From the NCBI RefSeq assembly GCF_036492425.1, contig NZ_AP025295.1, positions 1 through 64,000 on the forward strand: 64,000 nt of DNA, read 5' to 3'. Made by a program: the position numbers and the translations under genes. Origin of the DNA: Persicobacter psychrovividus (lineage in GTDB: Bacteria; Bacteroidota; Bacteroidia; Cytophagales; Cyclobacteriaceae). The notes beneath the pieces were generated by a model, which saw only the letters and a list, made by a program, of their open reading frames with translations, did not search any database and was not told the origin of the DNA. Positions 17,897 through 26,909 of this stretch are shown piece after piece. Each line of letters begins with the position of its first letter. The first letter of the stretch is position 1.

Positions 17897-20079
17897 GCCA
17901 GGAAGCGGTGCTGAGAATTATAGCTTCCAGTAAATTCAATTGGGCCAATAAACGAATTGTAGCCATAAGTCAGTGAGGTTGCGGTGCTCAGGTCGGTAAT
18001 GTGGAAAAGCTGCGAGCGGGTTCGCTCTACTTTTGCCGCATCAAAATGAATCTGCAAGTAATTTTTCTTAAACAGTTTTTGCTGATAAGTAACATTAGCC
18101 ATCAGGGCATTGGGGGCCGCAAGCCGATGATCACCTGCATGGAAACCGTTCAGTGAATGAATACCAGGCAATTTAAAATTATCGCCTCGTCCACCCAACA
18201 GTGCGAAGTAGGCCGCAGGAACCACTTCAGTGCTGTTAACATGAATCATCCCATTTAAAATTAATGTACCATTATGTGACAGCGGAAAGGCTTTTTCAGC
18301 TTTCACATTCATCAACAGATTGATTGGCTGATTGCCGAGATATTTGGTCAGTCTGAAATCGGCCCTCACTCGGCTCCCCCGATGCGGATAATGCGGCTGA
18401 TCGAGGTTATCCCTGAGCAAAACCATTTTTCCGCCAACATATACACCATTGGTAGAATCTTTTACCCCGAGTTCTTTCTCAAAAGTACTGGTTCTTGATA
18501 AAAAGTCCACGATTGGTCCCGCGCTTATGAGTACATCGTTGGAAAGCTTTCCGTGTGCGGTCAGGTCAACGGTGAATGAATTAATAATATATTCATTTAA
18601 TAAAGCCTGAAACTGAAATGTTTGCCTGAACTGGTCGAAGTCAAGCCCAAAAGAATAGTCAATATTTTTTTGGCCATACCACCAGTATTCTGATTTTATC
18701 CTTAGATTTTTGGAAATCTTAACGGCGAGGTTCATACGGCTATCCCGTGTCAGTAAATTATTATAGCCCGCCTGAAAAAGGATCGCTGGACCAAAATCAG
18801 GATCATAATGAACACCTATGCCGATGGTGCCTGGAACAGCGGGCTCAGTATCAAATTGAATATCTGCGGAACTGGAATCTGCCGAAGGCAATACTTTGTA
18901 GGATACCTTGTTGTAAAAGCCCGAAGCGTACAAACGGTCAACGTTGGCTTTTAAGGTTTGAAAATTGATGCTGTCGCCCTTGTGAATGATTCTTTGATCT
19001 TTCACCCGCCTTTTGGAAACTTTTTTAGCACCGATAAACTCCACATTATTGACTTTAAGATGCGGAGCCTGAAGCTGATGATGTTGCTTTATTTGATAAT
19101 CTTTGAATTCTTTCAGAGAATCGCCGAGCATATACAAATCATCAAGGTAATATTCTGCGGCTTTTGTTCCGAGGGTGATCAGAGAATCGACCTGATCAAA
19201 ATCACTCGGGCCAAGTTTACCCAAATTCGGTCGGATATTTAAATCCACCATGTGTTTGTTTTTCAGGTAGTTTTGCTCCCCGTAAAAAGACATACTCTGG
19301 TTAAGGACCGCAAACATACTGTTCAGATCTTTCTTTTTGGCCAATTCTCCATGAACATCCGCTCCAATGATAATGTCAGCCCCCATTTCCTTCAGCACAT
19401 CCACGGGGTAGTTATTAATAACCAAGCCATCGACCAACAGTTTTCCATCCAGTTCAACAGGGGTGAAAAAGCTTGGTATCGACATACTGGCCCGCAATGC
19501 ATCAGGTAAATATCCATGATCAAGCACGACGGCCTTACCAGTTACAATATCAGTGGCGACACATTTAAAGGGGATGGGTAATTTACTCCAGTCTTGTATA
19601 TTATAGACAGGGACGCAAAGCTCATTCAGCAAATTGGTCACACTTTGTCCCGCGACCAGTCCTCCAGGAAGTTGAACCCCATTTTTGTCAAAATTTAATT
19701 GAATGAAGGTGCGGTAATAGTTCTCTCGCTCCTCAATGTTGAGGTTGGTTCGGTCGATCTGATCCGCCAGGATTTTAGTCCATGGTGTTACCCGTGCGAG
19801 GGAATCTAAGGCATCAGCGGAATACCCCATAGCATATAATGCGCCTACAATTGAGCCCATACTGTTTCCCGCAATATAATCTACAGGAATGCCAGCCTCC
19901 TCCAAAACCTTCAATACTCCAACATGCGCTAATCCTTTCGCTCCTCCTCCTGAAAGAACGACGCCAACTTTTGGTCGGTGAAGTTTCTGTTTACTGACCT
20001 GAGCCATCGTGCGCTGGGAGCATAAGCAGCCGAGGATCATCAACAGGGATACAAGTATATTTTTATTTGAAAGAGACAT
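17869..20079 (-). CDS. Patatin-like phospholipase with POTRA and BamA-like barrel (PlpD type)
   Basis: A 736-residue protein with an N-terminal signal peptide and a patatin domain (about 35-250): oxyanion loop GGGAKG, nucleophile GNSMG, and the catalytic Asp in LLVDGLVINNYPVD. A POTRA-like segment (about 330-400, LKVNNVEFIGAKKVSKRRVKDQRI) and a C-terminal 16-strand-type beta-barrel of the BamA superfamily follow, ending in an aromatic residue (GFWI). This is the PlpD/type Vd arrangement: a lipase linked to an outer-membrane barrel. In Bacteroidota most homologues stay membrane-associated. Single gene; lipid homeostasis of the outer membrane is a plausible role. Confidence 0.9.
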   Translation of the reverse strand: MSLSNKNILVSLLMILGCLCSQRTMAQVSKQKLHRPKVGVVLSGGGAKGLAHVGVLKVLEEAGIPVDYIAGNSMGSIVGALYAMGYSADALDSLARVTPWTKILADQIDRTNLNIEERENYYRTFIQLNFDKNGVQLPGGLVAGQSVTNLLNELCVPVYNIQDWSKLPIPFKCVATDIVTGKAVVLDHGYLPDALRASMSIPSFFTPVELDGKLLVDGLVINNYPVDVLKEMGADIIIGADVHGELAKKKDLNSMFAVLNQSMSFYGEQNYLKNKHMVDLNIRPNLGKLGPSDFDQVDSLITLGTKAAEYYLDDLYMLGDSLKEFKDYQIKQHHQLQAPHLKVNNVEFIGAKKVSKRRVKDQRIIHKGDSINFQTLKANVDRLYASGFYNKVSYKVLPSADSSSADIQFDTEPAVPGTIGIGVHYDPDFGPAILFQAGYNNLLTRDSRMNLAVKISKNLRIKSEYWWYGQKNIDYSFGLDFDQFRQTFQFQALLNEYIINSFTVDLTAHGKLSNDVLISAGPIVDFLSRTSTFEKELGVKDSTNGVYVGGKMVLLRDNLDQPHYPHRGSRVRADFRLTKYLGNQPINLLMNVKAEKAFPLSHNGTLILNGMIHVNSTEVVPAAYFALLGGRGDNFKLPGIHSLNGFHAGDHRLAAPNALMANVTYQQKLFKKNYLQIHFDAAKVERTRSQLFHITDLSTATSLTYGYNSFIGPIEFTGSYNSQHRFLAYLNIGFWI

Positions 20080-20177
20080 AAAATGAGGTAGCAGGCTATT
20101 AATTTAATTTCTAAATTAGGTATTATAGTGGAATAAGTGTAAAATTCCCTTGTGTTTTTAATCAATTGCTCATCAAT

Positions 20178-20807
20178 ATGAATGCATTATTATTAATTGA
20201 TATTCAATACGACTTTCTGCAAGGCGGAGCTTTAGCCGTGCCGAATGCAAATGAGATATTGCCTGTGTTACAAAAATTGTTCCCAAAGTTTAACTTGATC
20301 TTCGCTTCTCAGGATTTTCACCCTGCTGATCATCGCAGTTTTGCCTCTCAGCACCAAGGGAAACAAATTGGTGAGGTCATCAATCTCGATGGTTTACCCC
20401 AAGTACTTTGGCCTGACCACTGCGTACAGGGTACCGCAGGGGTGGAATTGCATAGCGATTTGCCTACTGACAAGTTTACGGCAGTTGTTCAAAAAGGACA
20501 AGACGTAAAGGTGGATTCTTACAGTGCATTTTTTGATAACGGTCATCGGCACGCCACGGGGCTGGATCAGGAATTAAAGGAAAATGGGGTAACAAAGCTG
20601 TTTGTGGCGGGTCTGGCCACCGATTATTGTGTTAAGTTCTCTGTGCTTGATGCCCTAAAATTAGGGTATGAGGTCGTTTTGATAGCCGATGCCGTAAGGG
20701 CAGTAAATTTAGATGCAAAGGATGGCGAGCGTTCTATTGAGGAAATGAAAAGTAAAGGGGCATCAATAATCCTTTCTGAACTATTGATAAATGAGAAAAT
20801 GCTTTAA
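20178..20807 (+). CDS. pncA: Nicotinamidase
   Basis: Deamidates nicotinamide to nicotinate in NAD salvage; also able to process pyrazinamide-like amides. The cysteine-hydrolase triad is visible: Asp8 in LLIDIQYDFLQGG, Lys in VVQKGQDVKVDSYSAF, and Cys151 in GLATDYCVKFSVLDA; the metal-binding Asp/His cluster is ASQDFHPADHRSFA. I use the ATG at 20178 (209 residues); an in-frame TTG 12 bases upstream is unlikely. The next gene follows after 50 bases, possibly in the same transcript. Confidence 0.95.
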   Translation: MNALLLIDIQYDFLQGGALAVPNANEILPVLQKLFPKFNLIFASQDFHPADHRSFASQHQGKQIGEVINLDGLPQVLWPDHCVQGTAGVELHSDLPTDKFTAVVQKGQDVKVDSYSAFFDNGHRHATGLDQELKENGVTKLFVAGLATDYCVKFSVLDALKLGYEVVLIADAVRAVNLDAKDGERSIEEMKSKGASIILSELLINEKML

Positions 20808-20857
20808 ATCGTTTATTTTTTAGTGTATTCTTGCACATTATTTGATTAACGATTAGA

Positions 20858-21502
20858 ATGAAGTATGTAGTTGGGCTACTTTTGGTAGCATGTTTATTTT
20901 TTCCACTTCAAGGGAGAGGGCAAAATAGTGAGGATGGTTTTAAGCCTGTATCGGAAAGCACGAAAATAGGCGATTGGAGCATGAATACGCTGGTATATCA
21001 TGCTTTCCCCAAGTTTAATGCAGATGGCAATTATCGCCTTTGGTTGCAACAGAATTATAAATTAAGGAACAGCCCGCTGAACCTTCGGATGGAGGAGTCC
21101 TTTGGGTTAAAAAATGCTTTGGTCGGTTATATCGATTATTATTTGCCACTGACGTCGCACTTCCTTTTTGCGGGATCTATCGGGTCAGGGTATAATTTTA
21201 CCACGGCTACAAAAGTTTCTGAAGAAACGGGAGAAGTATTGCAGCGGGGTGCGATGGTTTCTCAGCTCGGCTGGGCGTGTGTGTTTATTGCTCCACTGAA
21301 TATTAACCGTTTGACGGTCGTATTGGCATCGGAGCCAGAGTATCAGTGGGTACGTGAAGTGTGGGACTGGACCAACTATATTGCCATTGTTTCCTGGAAG
21401 GTCAGTGACCATACTGCTGTTCAGGCACGGATTATTGGTGATTATACCCATGGCTATTTATACCAAGCGGGGGCAGGGGTGAGTATTGACTTGGCTCGAT
21501 AA
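20858..21502 (+). CDS. Outer-membrane beta-barrel protein of unknown family
   Basis: A 214-residue exported protein (signal peptide to about residue 21, ending QGRGQ) made of alternating amphipathic strands with aromatic girdles, such as NYRLWLQQNYKLRNSPLNLRM and HFLFAGSIGSGYNF. The pattern indicates an 8- to 10-strand barrel, possibly DUF2490-like, but I do not recognise the family with confidence. It may share a transcript with pncA and ends at a bidirectional terminator. Confidence 0.6.
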   Translation: MKYVVGLLLVACLFFPLQGRGQNSEDGFKPVSESTKIGDWSMNTLVYHAFPKFNADGNYRLWLQQNYKLRNSPLNLRMEESFGLKNALVGYIDYYLPLTSHFLFAGSIGSGYNFTTATKVSEETGEVLQRGAMVSQLGWACVFIAPLNINRLTVVLASEPEYQWVREVWDWTNYIAIVSWKVSDHTAVQARIIGDYTHGYLYQAGAGVSIDLAR

Positions 21503-21522
21503 AGGGCTATTTGTAAAAAGTA

Positions 21523-21598
21523 AGCTGGCTGATGAATGATGCTGCGCCATGAATTTTTTATTCCGTTGCAGTCCACCACTCATCAACTGGCTTTTTTG
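21523..21598 (+). terminator. Large imperfect terminator hairpin
   Basis: AGCTGGCTGATGA (21523-21535) and TCATCAACTGGCT (21580-21592) pair at 12 of 13 positions when G-U pairs are allowed, and six T follow. It sits between convergent genes and ends the plus-strand barrel gene's transcript. Confidence 0.55.
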
Positions 21599-21621
21599 CT
21601 TTTGATCAATCTGATTCCCAT

Positions 21622-21981
21622 TTATTTTTCAGCATTTAGGGACATTGCCACCTGCAAATAAATTTCTAAATTCGACGATGCGATTTCTTCTACAGATTGA
21701 AGGAGTATTGACCTCACTTGTTTTCTGCCTTGCTGTTCAAGTAGCGGAAATTCGGTCTGATCCATCAAGTACCCTTTCATAAAACTGACGGCAATTCCCC
21801 CTTCAGCATCGGGCTTTAGATAGCACAATGGCCCATTGAAATAAAAAAAAGGAATGGACCAGCTGATTTTTTCAGAAATATCGGACGATTGACTTTTAAT
21901 CAAATACCGAAGCTCTTCAAACATTTGCCGCTGTGGTGCAGGCCTTTGTGCAATCCAGTGATCTACGTGAACACTTCCCAT
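21622..21981 (-). CDS. DUF1801 (YdhG-like) protein
   Basis: A 119-residue cytoplasmic protein of the DUF1801 family: LRYLIKSQSSDISEKISWSIPFFYFNGPLCYLKPDAEGGIAVSF is the characteristic block. Relatives include YdhG, a proposed frataxin-like iron chaperone in Bacillus, but the molecular role of the family is uncertain. Its start codon overlaps the stop of the upstream ChaN-like gene (TAATG), so the two are translationally coupled. The link to a ChaN-type iron/haem protein is suggestive of a joint function. Confidence 0.8.
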   Translation of the reverse strand: MGSVHVDHWIAQRPAPQRQMFEELRYLIKSQSSDISEKISWSIPFFYFNGPLCYLKPDAEGGIAVSFMKGYLMDQTEFPLLEQQGRKQVRSILLQSVEEIASSNLEIYLQVAMSLNAEK

Positions 21982-22868
21982 TATTGGTGGGTATTGGTCA
22001 TGTCATCAGCTACCACCAATACATAATCTGCTTGGTTTAAGTGCTCCTCTGACAATTTTTTTAATTCCCCCTGTTTGACTGTCGCAATTGTAATAATTTT
22101 TGATTCAGGAGAAAGTGCTTTCAGGTAGGTGGTTATGCCTTCGTGAAAATCAGAATGATAACTTCCGTGGAAGTGGATGAATTTCGTGTTTTTGTCAAGC
22201 TGTTGCGCTATAAAATAGGCCATTGTCGCATCTTTTACCGCCTGCGCATAAACGATGTTATACCCACCATGCTGCCCCATCATCTGTTTCATTTTTCGAT
22301 ACTGAAGCTGTGTTGTATCAACTTTGATCGGTAGAGGGGCCAGGAGTGTTTTCGCCTCCGAAGACAGGCTTTCCAGTCCTTCCAAACCCTTTCGATAGAC
22401 CAACGAAGCATATCTCCTTGGAATGTTGGTGGCAATAAGTTCGATTTTATTTTCTCGGGCCCAACGCATTAAGGGCTGATAATCTGTGGGCTGATTAGGC
22501 CACAAGCGTGCCTGATCAGTAAAGTTTTTTTCTGAAATAAGTTGTTGCTGATATTCCGAAACGATCAACTGCTGATCGCGCTCCAACATTTCAAATCCCA
22601 ATTTTAACTTATAGTCAGGGCTTTGCAGGGCGTGTGCCACCCTGTTTTGTTGCCAATGAGCAATAGGGTCATTATGGAGTTCACCGAAAAGCACAACATC
22701 GGCTGACTGAAGGGACTTGATCAATTTTTTATAGCTTGTTTTTTTCCCCTGCGCAGTGAACCACTGAAATGCGTCATTGTCTTTTTGTGCAAATAAAGAT
22801 TGGTTTGTACAGAGTAGGAAGATCAAGGCGAGTGAAATGCCTTTGGTGAAAAAAAATATTTTCTTCAT
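21981..22868 (-). CDS. ChaN-family protein (haem-binding/Tiki fold)
   Basis: A 295-residue exported protein. The signal region is FTKGISLALIFLLCTNQSLFAQ. The ChaN/DUF399 signature is present: VLFGELHNDPIAHWQQ, then LGFEMLERDQQ and KFIHFHGSYHSDFHEGI. ChaN of Campylobacter binds haem dimers and may take part in iron acquisition; the wider Tiki superfamily includes metalloproteases that use the E-x-H-x(n)-H residues seen here, so a peptidase role is possible. Cotranscribed and coupled with the downstream DUF1801 gene. Confidence 0.87.
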   Translation of the reverse strand: MKKIFFFTKGISLALIFLLCTNQSLFAQKDNDAFQWFTAQGKKTSYKKLIKSLQSADVVLFGELHNDPIAHWQQNRVAHALQSPDYKLKLGFEMLERDQQLIVSEYQQQLISEKNFTDQARLWPNQPTDYQPLMRWARENKIELIATNIPRRYASLVYRKGLEGLESLSSEAKTLLAPLPIKVDTTQLQYRKMKQMMGQHGGYNIVYAQAVKDATMAYFIAQQLDKNTKFIHFHGSYHSDFHEGITTYLKALSPESKIITIATVKQGELKKLSEEHLNQADYVLVVADDMTNTHQ

Positions 22869-22952
22869 GTGGGTTTCAGGTTATTTTTTTGATTATAATT
22901 GGTCTAATATAACTATTCTTTACAGTACTTGACCTGAAAAGCGACTCAAATT

Positions 22953-23912
22953 ATGGATTTTGATTATCATCTTTTTGTGCTATCCCTTTGTGCTAATGTA
23001 GGCTACGTGACCATGACGGCAGCAAAAAAATACCTTGCAGAAAATGATGTGGATTTCCCTAATGAACGTGCATATGTAGAGGTGGTGGCCAACTTGAAAC
23101 GCCAAAATAGTCGGCTTAGAAATATCAGTGTTAAAGATGTACAACAGGCCCTGGATGCGTCTGATCAGATCTTGGATCGCTCTGAGGCTGCAGGAATCAC
23201 CATATTGGATCATCATCACCCTTATTTTCCACCATTATTACGACATGTGGACGGTGCCCCATTTTTTTTGTATGCCAAGGGTGAGTTAAGCTGCCTTAAT
23301 GAGTTGGGAGTAGGCGTGATTGGTTCGCGCAGCCCTTCGGATTTTGGTAAGCGAATAGGGGAGCAGTTAATTGGTCGATATTTGATTGAGGAGTTTGATT
23401 ACACCATAATTTCAGGTTTGGCTTTGGGCTGCGATGCCATAGCGCACCGTTTGGCACTTGAACACCAGCGTCCGACGATAGCCGTTTTACCTTCCGATGT
23501 TCAGAATATTTACCCTAATGAACATGCAGGTTTGGCAATGAAGATCGCCAAAGAAGGAGGCTGTCTTTTATCCATGTACCCGGTGGGCAGTAAGGTTCAG
23601 AAGTCGAATTTTCGGGAACGTGATCGGTTGATGGCGGCCATCAGTGCGGGGATGGTGGTGATCGAAAGTGAATTGGCATCGGGTACCATGCATACTGCCA
23701 CTTATGCCGATGAGTTTTTGAAACCCAAGGCGGCCATTTATGCCCACAGTCATCCGAATTATGCTTCGAAAGGCTATGCACAATCCCCCACATTTCAGGG
23801 CAATGTGGAATTGGTGGAAAACCGTGGATGGTTGCCATTGCGAAACGGGGAAGATATTGTTCGGTTTGACCGTCAGATTAAGCGGCGGTGCGCGCAATTA
23901 AGCCGAATTTAG
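22953..23912 (+). CDS. dprA: DNA-processing protein DprA/Smf
   Basis: A 319-residue single-stranded-DNA-binding protein that loads RecA during natural transformation. The Rossmann-like Smf core is complete: GVGVIGSRSPSDFGKRIG, ISGLALGCDAIAHRLAL, IAVLPSDVQNIYPNEHAGLAMKIAKEGG, then FRERDRLMAAISAGMVVIESELASGTMHTA. The N-terminal part (1-100) is a helical SAM-like region; no C-terminal winged helix is evident. It converges with dinB, 17 bases between stop codons. Other competence genes are not in this window. Confidence 0.92.
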   Translation: MDFDYHLFVLSLCANVGYVTMTAAKKYLAENDVDFPNERAYVEVVANLKRQNSRLRNISVKDVQQALDASDQILDRSEAAGITILDHHHPYFPPLLRHVDGAPFFLYAKGELSCLNELGVGVIGSRSPSDFGKRIGEQLIGRYLIEEFDYTIISGLALGCDAIAHRLALEHQRPTIAVLPSDVQNIYPNEHAGLAMKIAKEGGCLLSMYPVGSKVQKSNFRERDRLMAAISAGMVVIESELASGTMHTATYADEFLKPKAAIYAHSHPNYASKGYAQSPTFQGNVELVENRGWLPLRNGEDIVRFDRQIKRRCAQLSRI

Positions 23913-23929
23913 CAAGCTTGGCAGTATTG

Positions 23930-25018
23930 CTATTTGTGATGAAACCGATGCTTGAAAGGGATTTGAAGTTGCTTGTTAAACCGCTCATCAGGAATGTTGA
24001 GGTTGGAGATACTGACCCCCATCAGCCTGATTGGTTCATAATCTTCTTCAGCACCGAAAAAGAGTTTCAGTACCTGCTCTCGCAATTCCTTTTCTGATTT
24101 TACATAATGATCCAGGGATTTACTTCTGCTGATTTGTTTAAAGTCATGGAATTTAACTTTCAGGGTAATGGTTTTTCCAGAAGCATTACTGTGGAGCGCC
24201 CTTTTCCAAACAGTTTCACATATTTTGTAGAGCTGATCCAGGAGTTCATCATGGTGTGATAAATCGCTGTTAAAGGTGTTTTCTGCACCAATGGATTTGC
24301 GAACGCGATCTGGAATTACAGGGCGTTGATCATCACCGCGAACAATACGATAGAAGTGCGCCCCTGCACGCCCAAATTTTCTGACCAACTGTTTTTGGGT
24401 ATAATTTTTCAGGTCAAATCCTGTAGAAATGCCCATCTCCTTCATTTTTTCTGCGGTAACCTTACCAATGCCATGGAATTTTTTGATGGGTAATCGCTCA
24501 AGAAAAGAGACCGCCGCATCGGGTTGAATGATGTACATTCCGTTGGGTTTGTTAATGTCTGAAGCAACTTTAGCCAAGAATTTGCAATAGGAAATTCCCG
24601 CCGATGCAGTTAGACCTGTAACTTCGAAAATTTCATTCCTGATCATTTCCGCAATAAGTGTGGCAGAGGGAGGGCCTATTAACGGTTCGGTAACATCAAG
24701 GTAAGCTTCATCCAATGAAAGCGGTTCCACCAGTGGCGTGTACTTATGAAAAATTTTACGGATTTGTTTCGAAACAGCCTGATAGACCTCAAACCGTGGT
24801 CTTACAAAAATAAGATCGGGGCACCTTCGGGAAGCAATAACTGAAGGCATGGCACTGAAAACCCCAAACTTTCGCGCTTCATAACTTGCTGCCGCCACAA
24901 CCCCACGTTCTCGGGAACCTCCCACAGCAAGTGGTTTTCCCTTGTATTCTGGGTGGTCACGTTGTTCGATGGAAGCGTAAAAGGCGTCTAAATCAATATG
25001 TATGATCTTTCTTGAAAT
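23930..25018 (-). CDS. dinB: DNA polymerase IV (DinB), apparent ATT start
   Basis: Y-family translesion polymerase. From 25018 the frame reads ISRKIIHIDLDAFYASIEQ, which aligns with the usual MSRKIIHIDMDAFFAS start; the first codon is ATT. The nearest standard start downstream is a GTG at 24925, which would delete the metal-binding Asp of HIDLDAFYAS and the steric-gate residue. No ATG, GTG or TTG occurs upstream before the in-frame TAA at 25049-25051. The remaining domains are complete: SLDEAYLDVT catalytic acids, HhH thumb (FHGIGKVTAEKMKEMG) and little finger. The full product would be 362 residues, normal for the family. Possibly cotranscribed with the DUF5777 gene 57 bases upstream. Confidence 0.9.
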   Translation of the reverse strand: MSRKIIHIDLDAFYASIEQRDHPEYKGKPLAVGGSRERGVVAAASYEARKFGVFSAMPSVIASRRCPDLIFVRPRFEVYQAVSKQIRKIFHKYTPLVEPLSLDEAYLDVTEPLIGPPSATLIAEMIRNEIFEVTGLTASAGISYCKFLAKVASDINKPNGMYIIQPDAAVSFLERLPIKKFHGIGKVTAEKMKEMGISTGFDLKNYTQKQLVRKFGRAGAHFYRIVRGDDQRPVIPDRVRKSIGAENTFNSDLSHHDELLDQLYKICETVWKRALHSNASGKTITLKVKFHDFKQISRSKSLDHYVKSEKELREQVLKLFFGAEEDYEPIRLMGVSISNLNIPDERFNKQLQIPFKHRFHHK

Positions 25019-25075
25019 GGTGGTATTTGCTAATTTTGAAGGGGGAAATTACGTCAAATTTTAGCCTTTCACAAA

Positions 25076-25960
25076 TCACCATTTTTTCTTTTTTGCTTTC
25101 CCAAGTCCAAAATCTCTGGAGATATTGAAGCCAAGGTGAATGTCCCCTTCCCAGAAATTCCCACGTGTATCAGTAATAAACCCCTGTGGGATCACCTGCT
25201 GCGCATTGGTCAGGTGAATTTGGAATACATGGCCGCCTGTTTCAATATCTACCCCTATGGCAAGTGCATCATATTTATTGAGGTTTTCGCGGTTATTGAC
25301 ATTCAGGAAATATTCTGCCACAAGGGCGGTTCTTTTGTTAAGTTTGTACCTGCCCCCAAAACCTATTGAGAAAGTATCATTACTATTGTCTGCGGCACTG
25401 ATTCGGTTTTCATGCACCCAAGTAGGACTGAGCTGAAAAGAAAATTTTGAATTCCATTTGTGCGCGATCAGGAGCTGATGGGCAAAAGCACTTCGCTGCA
25501 AAACCGAAAGATTTTCTTCACTTGAAGGCTGAAAAGTCTTGACGCCCATGTTGGTAAAAAGCGTCATTGAGAGGGGAAATCGATCTGATTGTTTTTTCAA
25601 AGCGAATTTTAAATAGCCATCGACGATTTTATTGAAGGAACTGCGGCCGATTCCCATGGTGAGTCGGTCGGTAATCGCGTAAGAAAGTCCGAGCCGTATT
25701 TGTGCTTGATCGAGTCCGAAAAACTCAGTAGCCCCACTGTTCAGGGTTCCAAAACGATGCTCAATCAAAAATTCAAGGTTGCCAGCCTTGCGCGTTTCCA
25801 CCGATTGCCCATTAATAATTTTTGTACCTTTAAAGGTGCTGAATACGGGCGCTGGTGCCGTATCTTGGCTGTTTTCCAGTTCTGCAAGTAAGTCCGCCTG
25901 AGCAAACGAGTTGAAGGTGAGGCTGATTATAAGTAAAAAAACAGTGCTGATGGTTTTCAT
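25076..25960 (-). CDS. DUF5777 outer-membrane beta-barrel protein
   Basis: A 294-residue barrel with a 20-residue signal peptide. The N-terminal block KGTKIINGQSVETRKAGNLEFLIEHRFG and the repeated amphipathic strands (LDQAQIRLGLSYAITDRLTMGIGRSS) are typical of DUF5777 proteins of Bacteroidota, which usually sit with YceI and cytochrome-like genes, as here. It ends KAKKKKW. Its start overlaps the end of the yceI-like gene by 4 bases, so it is the third gene of a coupled operon. The substrate or partner is unknown. Confidence 0.85.
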   Translation of the reverse strand: MKTISTVFLLIISLTFNSFAQADLLAELENSQDTAPAPVFSTFKGTKIINGQSVETRKAGNLEFLIEHRFGTLNSGATEFFGLDQAQIRLGLSYAITDRLTMGIGRSSFNKIVDGYLKFALKKQSDRFPLSMTLFTNMGVKTFQPSSEENLSVLQRSAFAHQLLIAHKWNSKFSFQLSPTWVHENRISAADNSNDTFSIGFGGRYKLNKRTALVAEYFLNVNNRENLNKYDALAIGVDIETGGHVFQIHLTNAQQVIPQGFITDTRGNFWEGDIHLGFNISRDFGLGKAKKKKW

Positions 25961-26511
25961 TGGAGCGGGTAGGTGGCTTGTAGATCGATGGAAATGGTTT
26001 CAGCGATTTTCTGAAACATTAATTTTGGAACTTCAATGTCATAATCTTCGAGCTTTACAGAAAATTGGCATATTAAGTGCCACTCCGAGCCTTTACGTTC
26101 CATGGTGCCTTTTGCTTCAATAGACTGACTTTGGCCATGGATGGTCAGGACTCCTTTCGTACTGACCTTTTGCACGCCTTTTTTTTCAGGATCAAAATGA
26201 ATTAAATCCCCTGCATATGTTGCTTTGGGGTATTGGTCAGATTCAAGATAATTTTCATTGAAATGTTCCTGCATCAGCCCGTTTTTAAACTCAAAACCGA
26301 TAATAGGGACAACGAAAGCAATTTTTGATGTTGCCATGTCAATGGCCGAGACACCTTGATTGTTTGTCGCATCGATGTCCTCCAATGGCGCTTTCGAATA
26401 AAAGGAAATCACCATTTGAGTGGCACGTATTTTTTGAGCGCAGGCATGCTGCTGCATCGAGAATATCGCCCAACAGACGATTATCGCAATTTTCCATTTT
26501 GTATCCAGCAT
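25957..26511 (-). CDS. YceI-family periplasmic lipid-binding protein
   Basis: A 184-residue secreted protein (signal peptide ending ACAQ, about residue 25) of the YceI lipocalin-like family, which binds polyisoprenoids and related lipids. Family hallmarks are the NENYLESDQYPKATYAGDLIHFD and VSTKGVLTIHGQSQSIEAKGTM segments. It is translationally coupled on both sides: the start overlaps the cytochrome-like gene by 31 bases, and the stop overlaps the DUF5777 gene by 4. Confidence 0.9.
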   Translation of the reverse strand: MLDTKWKIAIIVCWAIFSMQQHACAQKIRATQMVISFYSKAPLEDIDATNNQGVSAIDMATSKIAFVVPIIGFEFKNGLMQEHFNENYLESDQYPKATYAGDLIHFDPEKKGVQKVSTKGVLTIHGQSQSIEAKGTMERKGSEWHLICQFSVKLEDYDIEVPKLMFQKIAETISIDLQATYPLQ

Positions 26512-26819
26512 GAAATAGAATCTATGGTCGCTTGAGGTAATTTTCCTGATGGTGGCATGATGGCCCCTTCTCCGTTAATTCGTTTTTCAATATTACTGGT
26601 ATGCGAATTAACTTCATCGTATCCTTTTAAAGATGGAGGAACGGCCCCAGGCACATGGCAGCCTGGCACGGCACAGTTGGTATTAATGATTTGATCAACC
26701 CCACCACTAAAGGTAATGGCCTCAGGGCAATCTTTCTCAGGAAGGGTTTCTTCTTTTTCAGATAGGCAGGCGGCAAAAATCAATGCAGTGGAAAAAATAA
26801 AAATAAGACTGTATTTCAT
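26481..26819 (-). CDS. Small c-type-cytochrome-like lipoprotein with CX4CH motif
   Basis: A 112-residue lipoprotein (lipobox AAC, about residue 17) with a putative haem attachment motif NTNCAVPGCHVPG, a CxxxxCH spacing rather than the usual CxxCH, and a distal Met candidate in IMPPSGKLPQ. This matches Bacteroidota proteins annotated as cytochrome c-like. It is the first of three overlapping genes (with yceI-like and DUF5777), suggesting a periplasmic electron-transfer or lipid-linked process. Haem binding is inferred from the motif. Confidence 0.75.
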   Translation of the reverse strand: MKYSLIFIFSTALIFAACLSEKEETLPEKDCPEAITFSGGVDQIINTNCAVPGCHVPGAVPPSLKGYDEVNSHTSNIEKRINGEGAIMPPSGKLPQATIDSISCWIQNGKLR

Positions 26820-26909
26820 AAGGTCGAGATTAAGGTGACATTCTACAGTCTTAAGTTAGGATGAAATTTTTGATAGGGAAAACGATCAGCCCAAAATTTG
26901 ATGTGCTTT

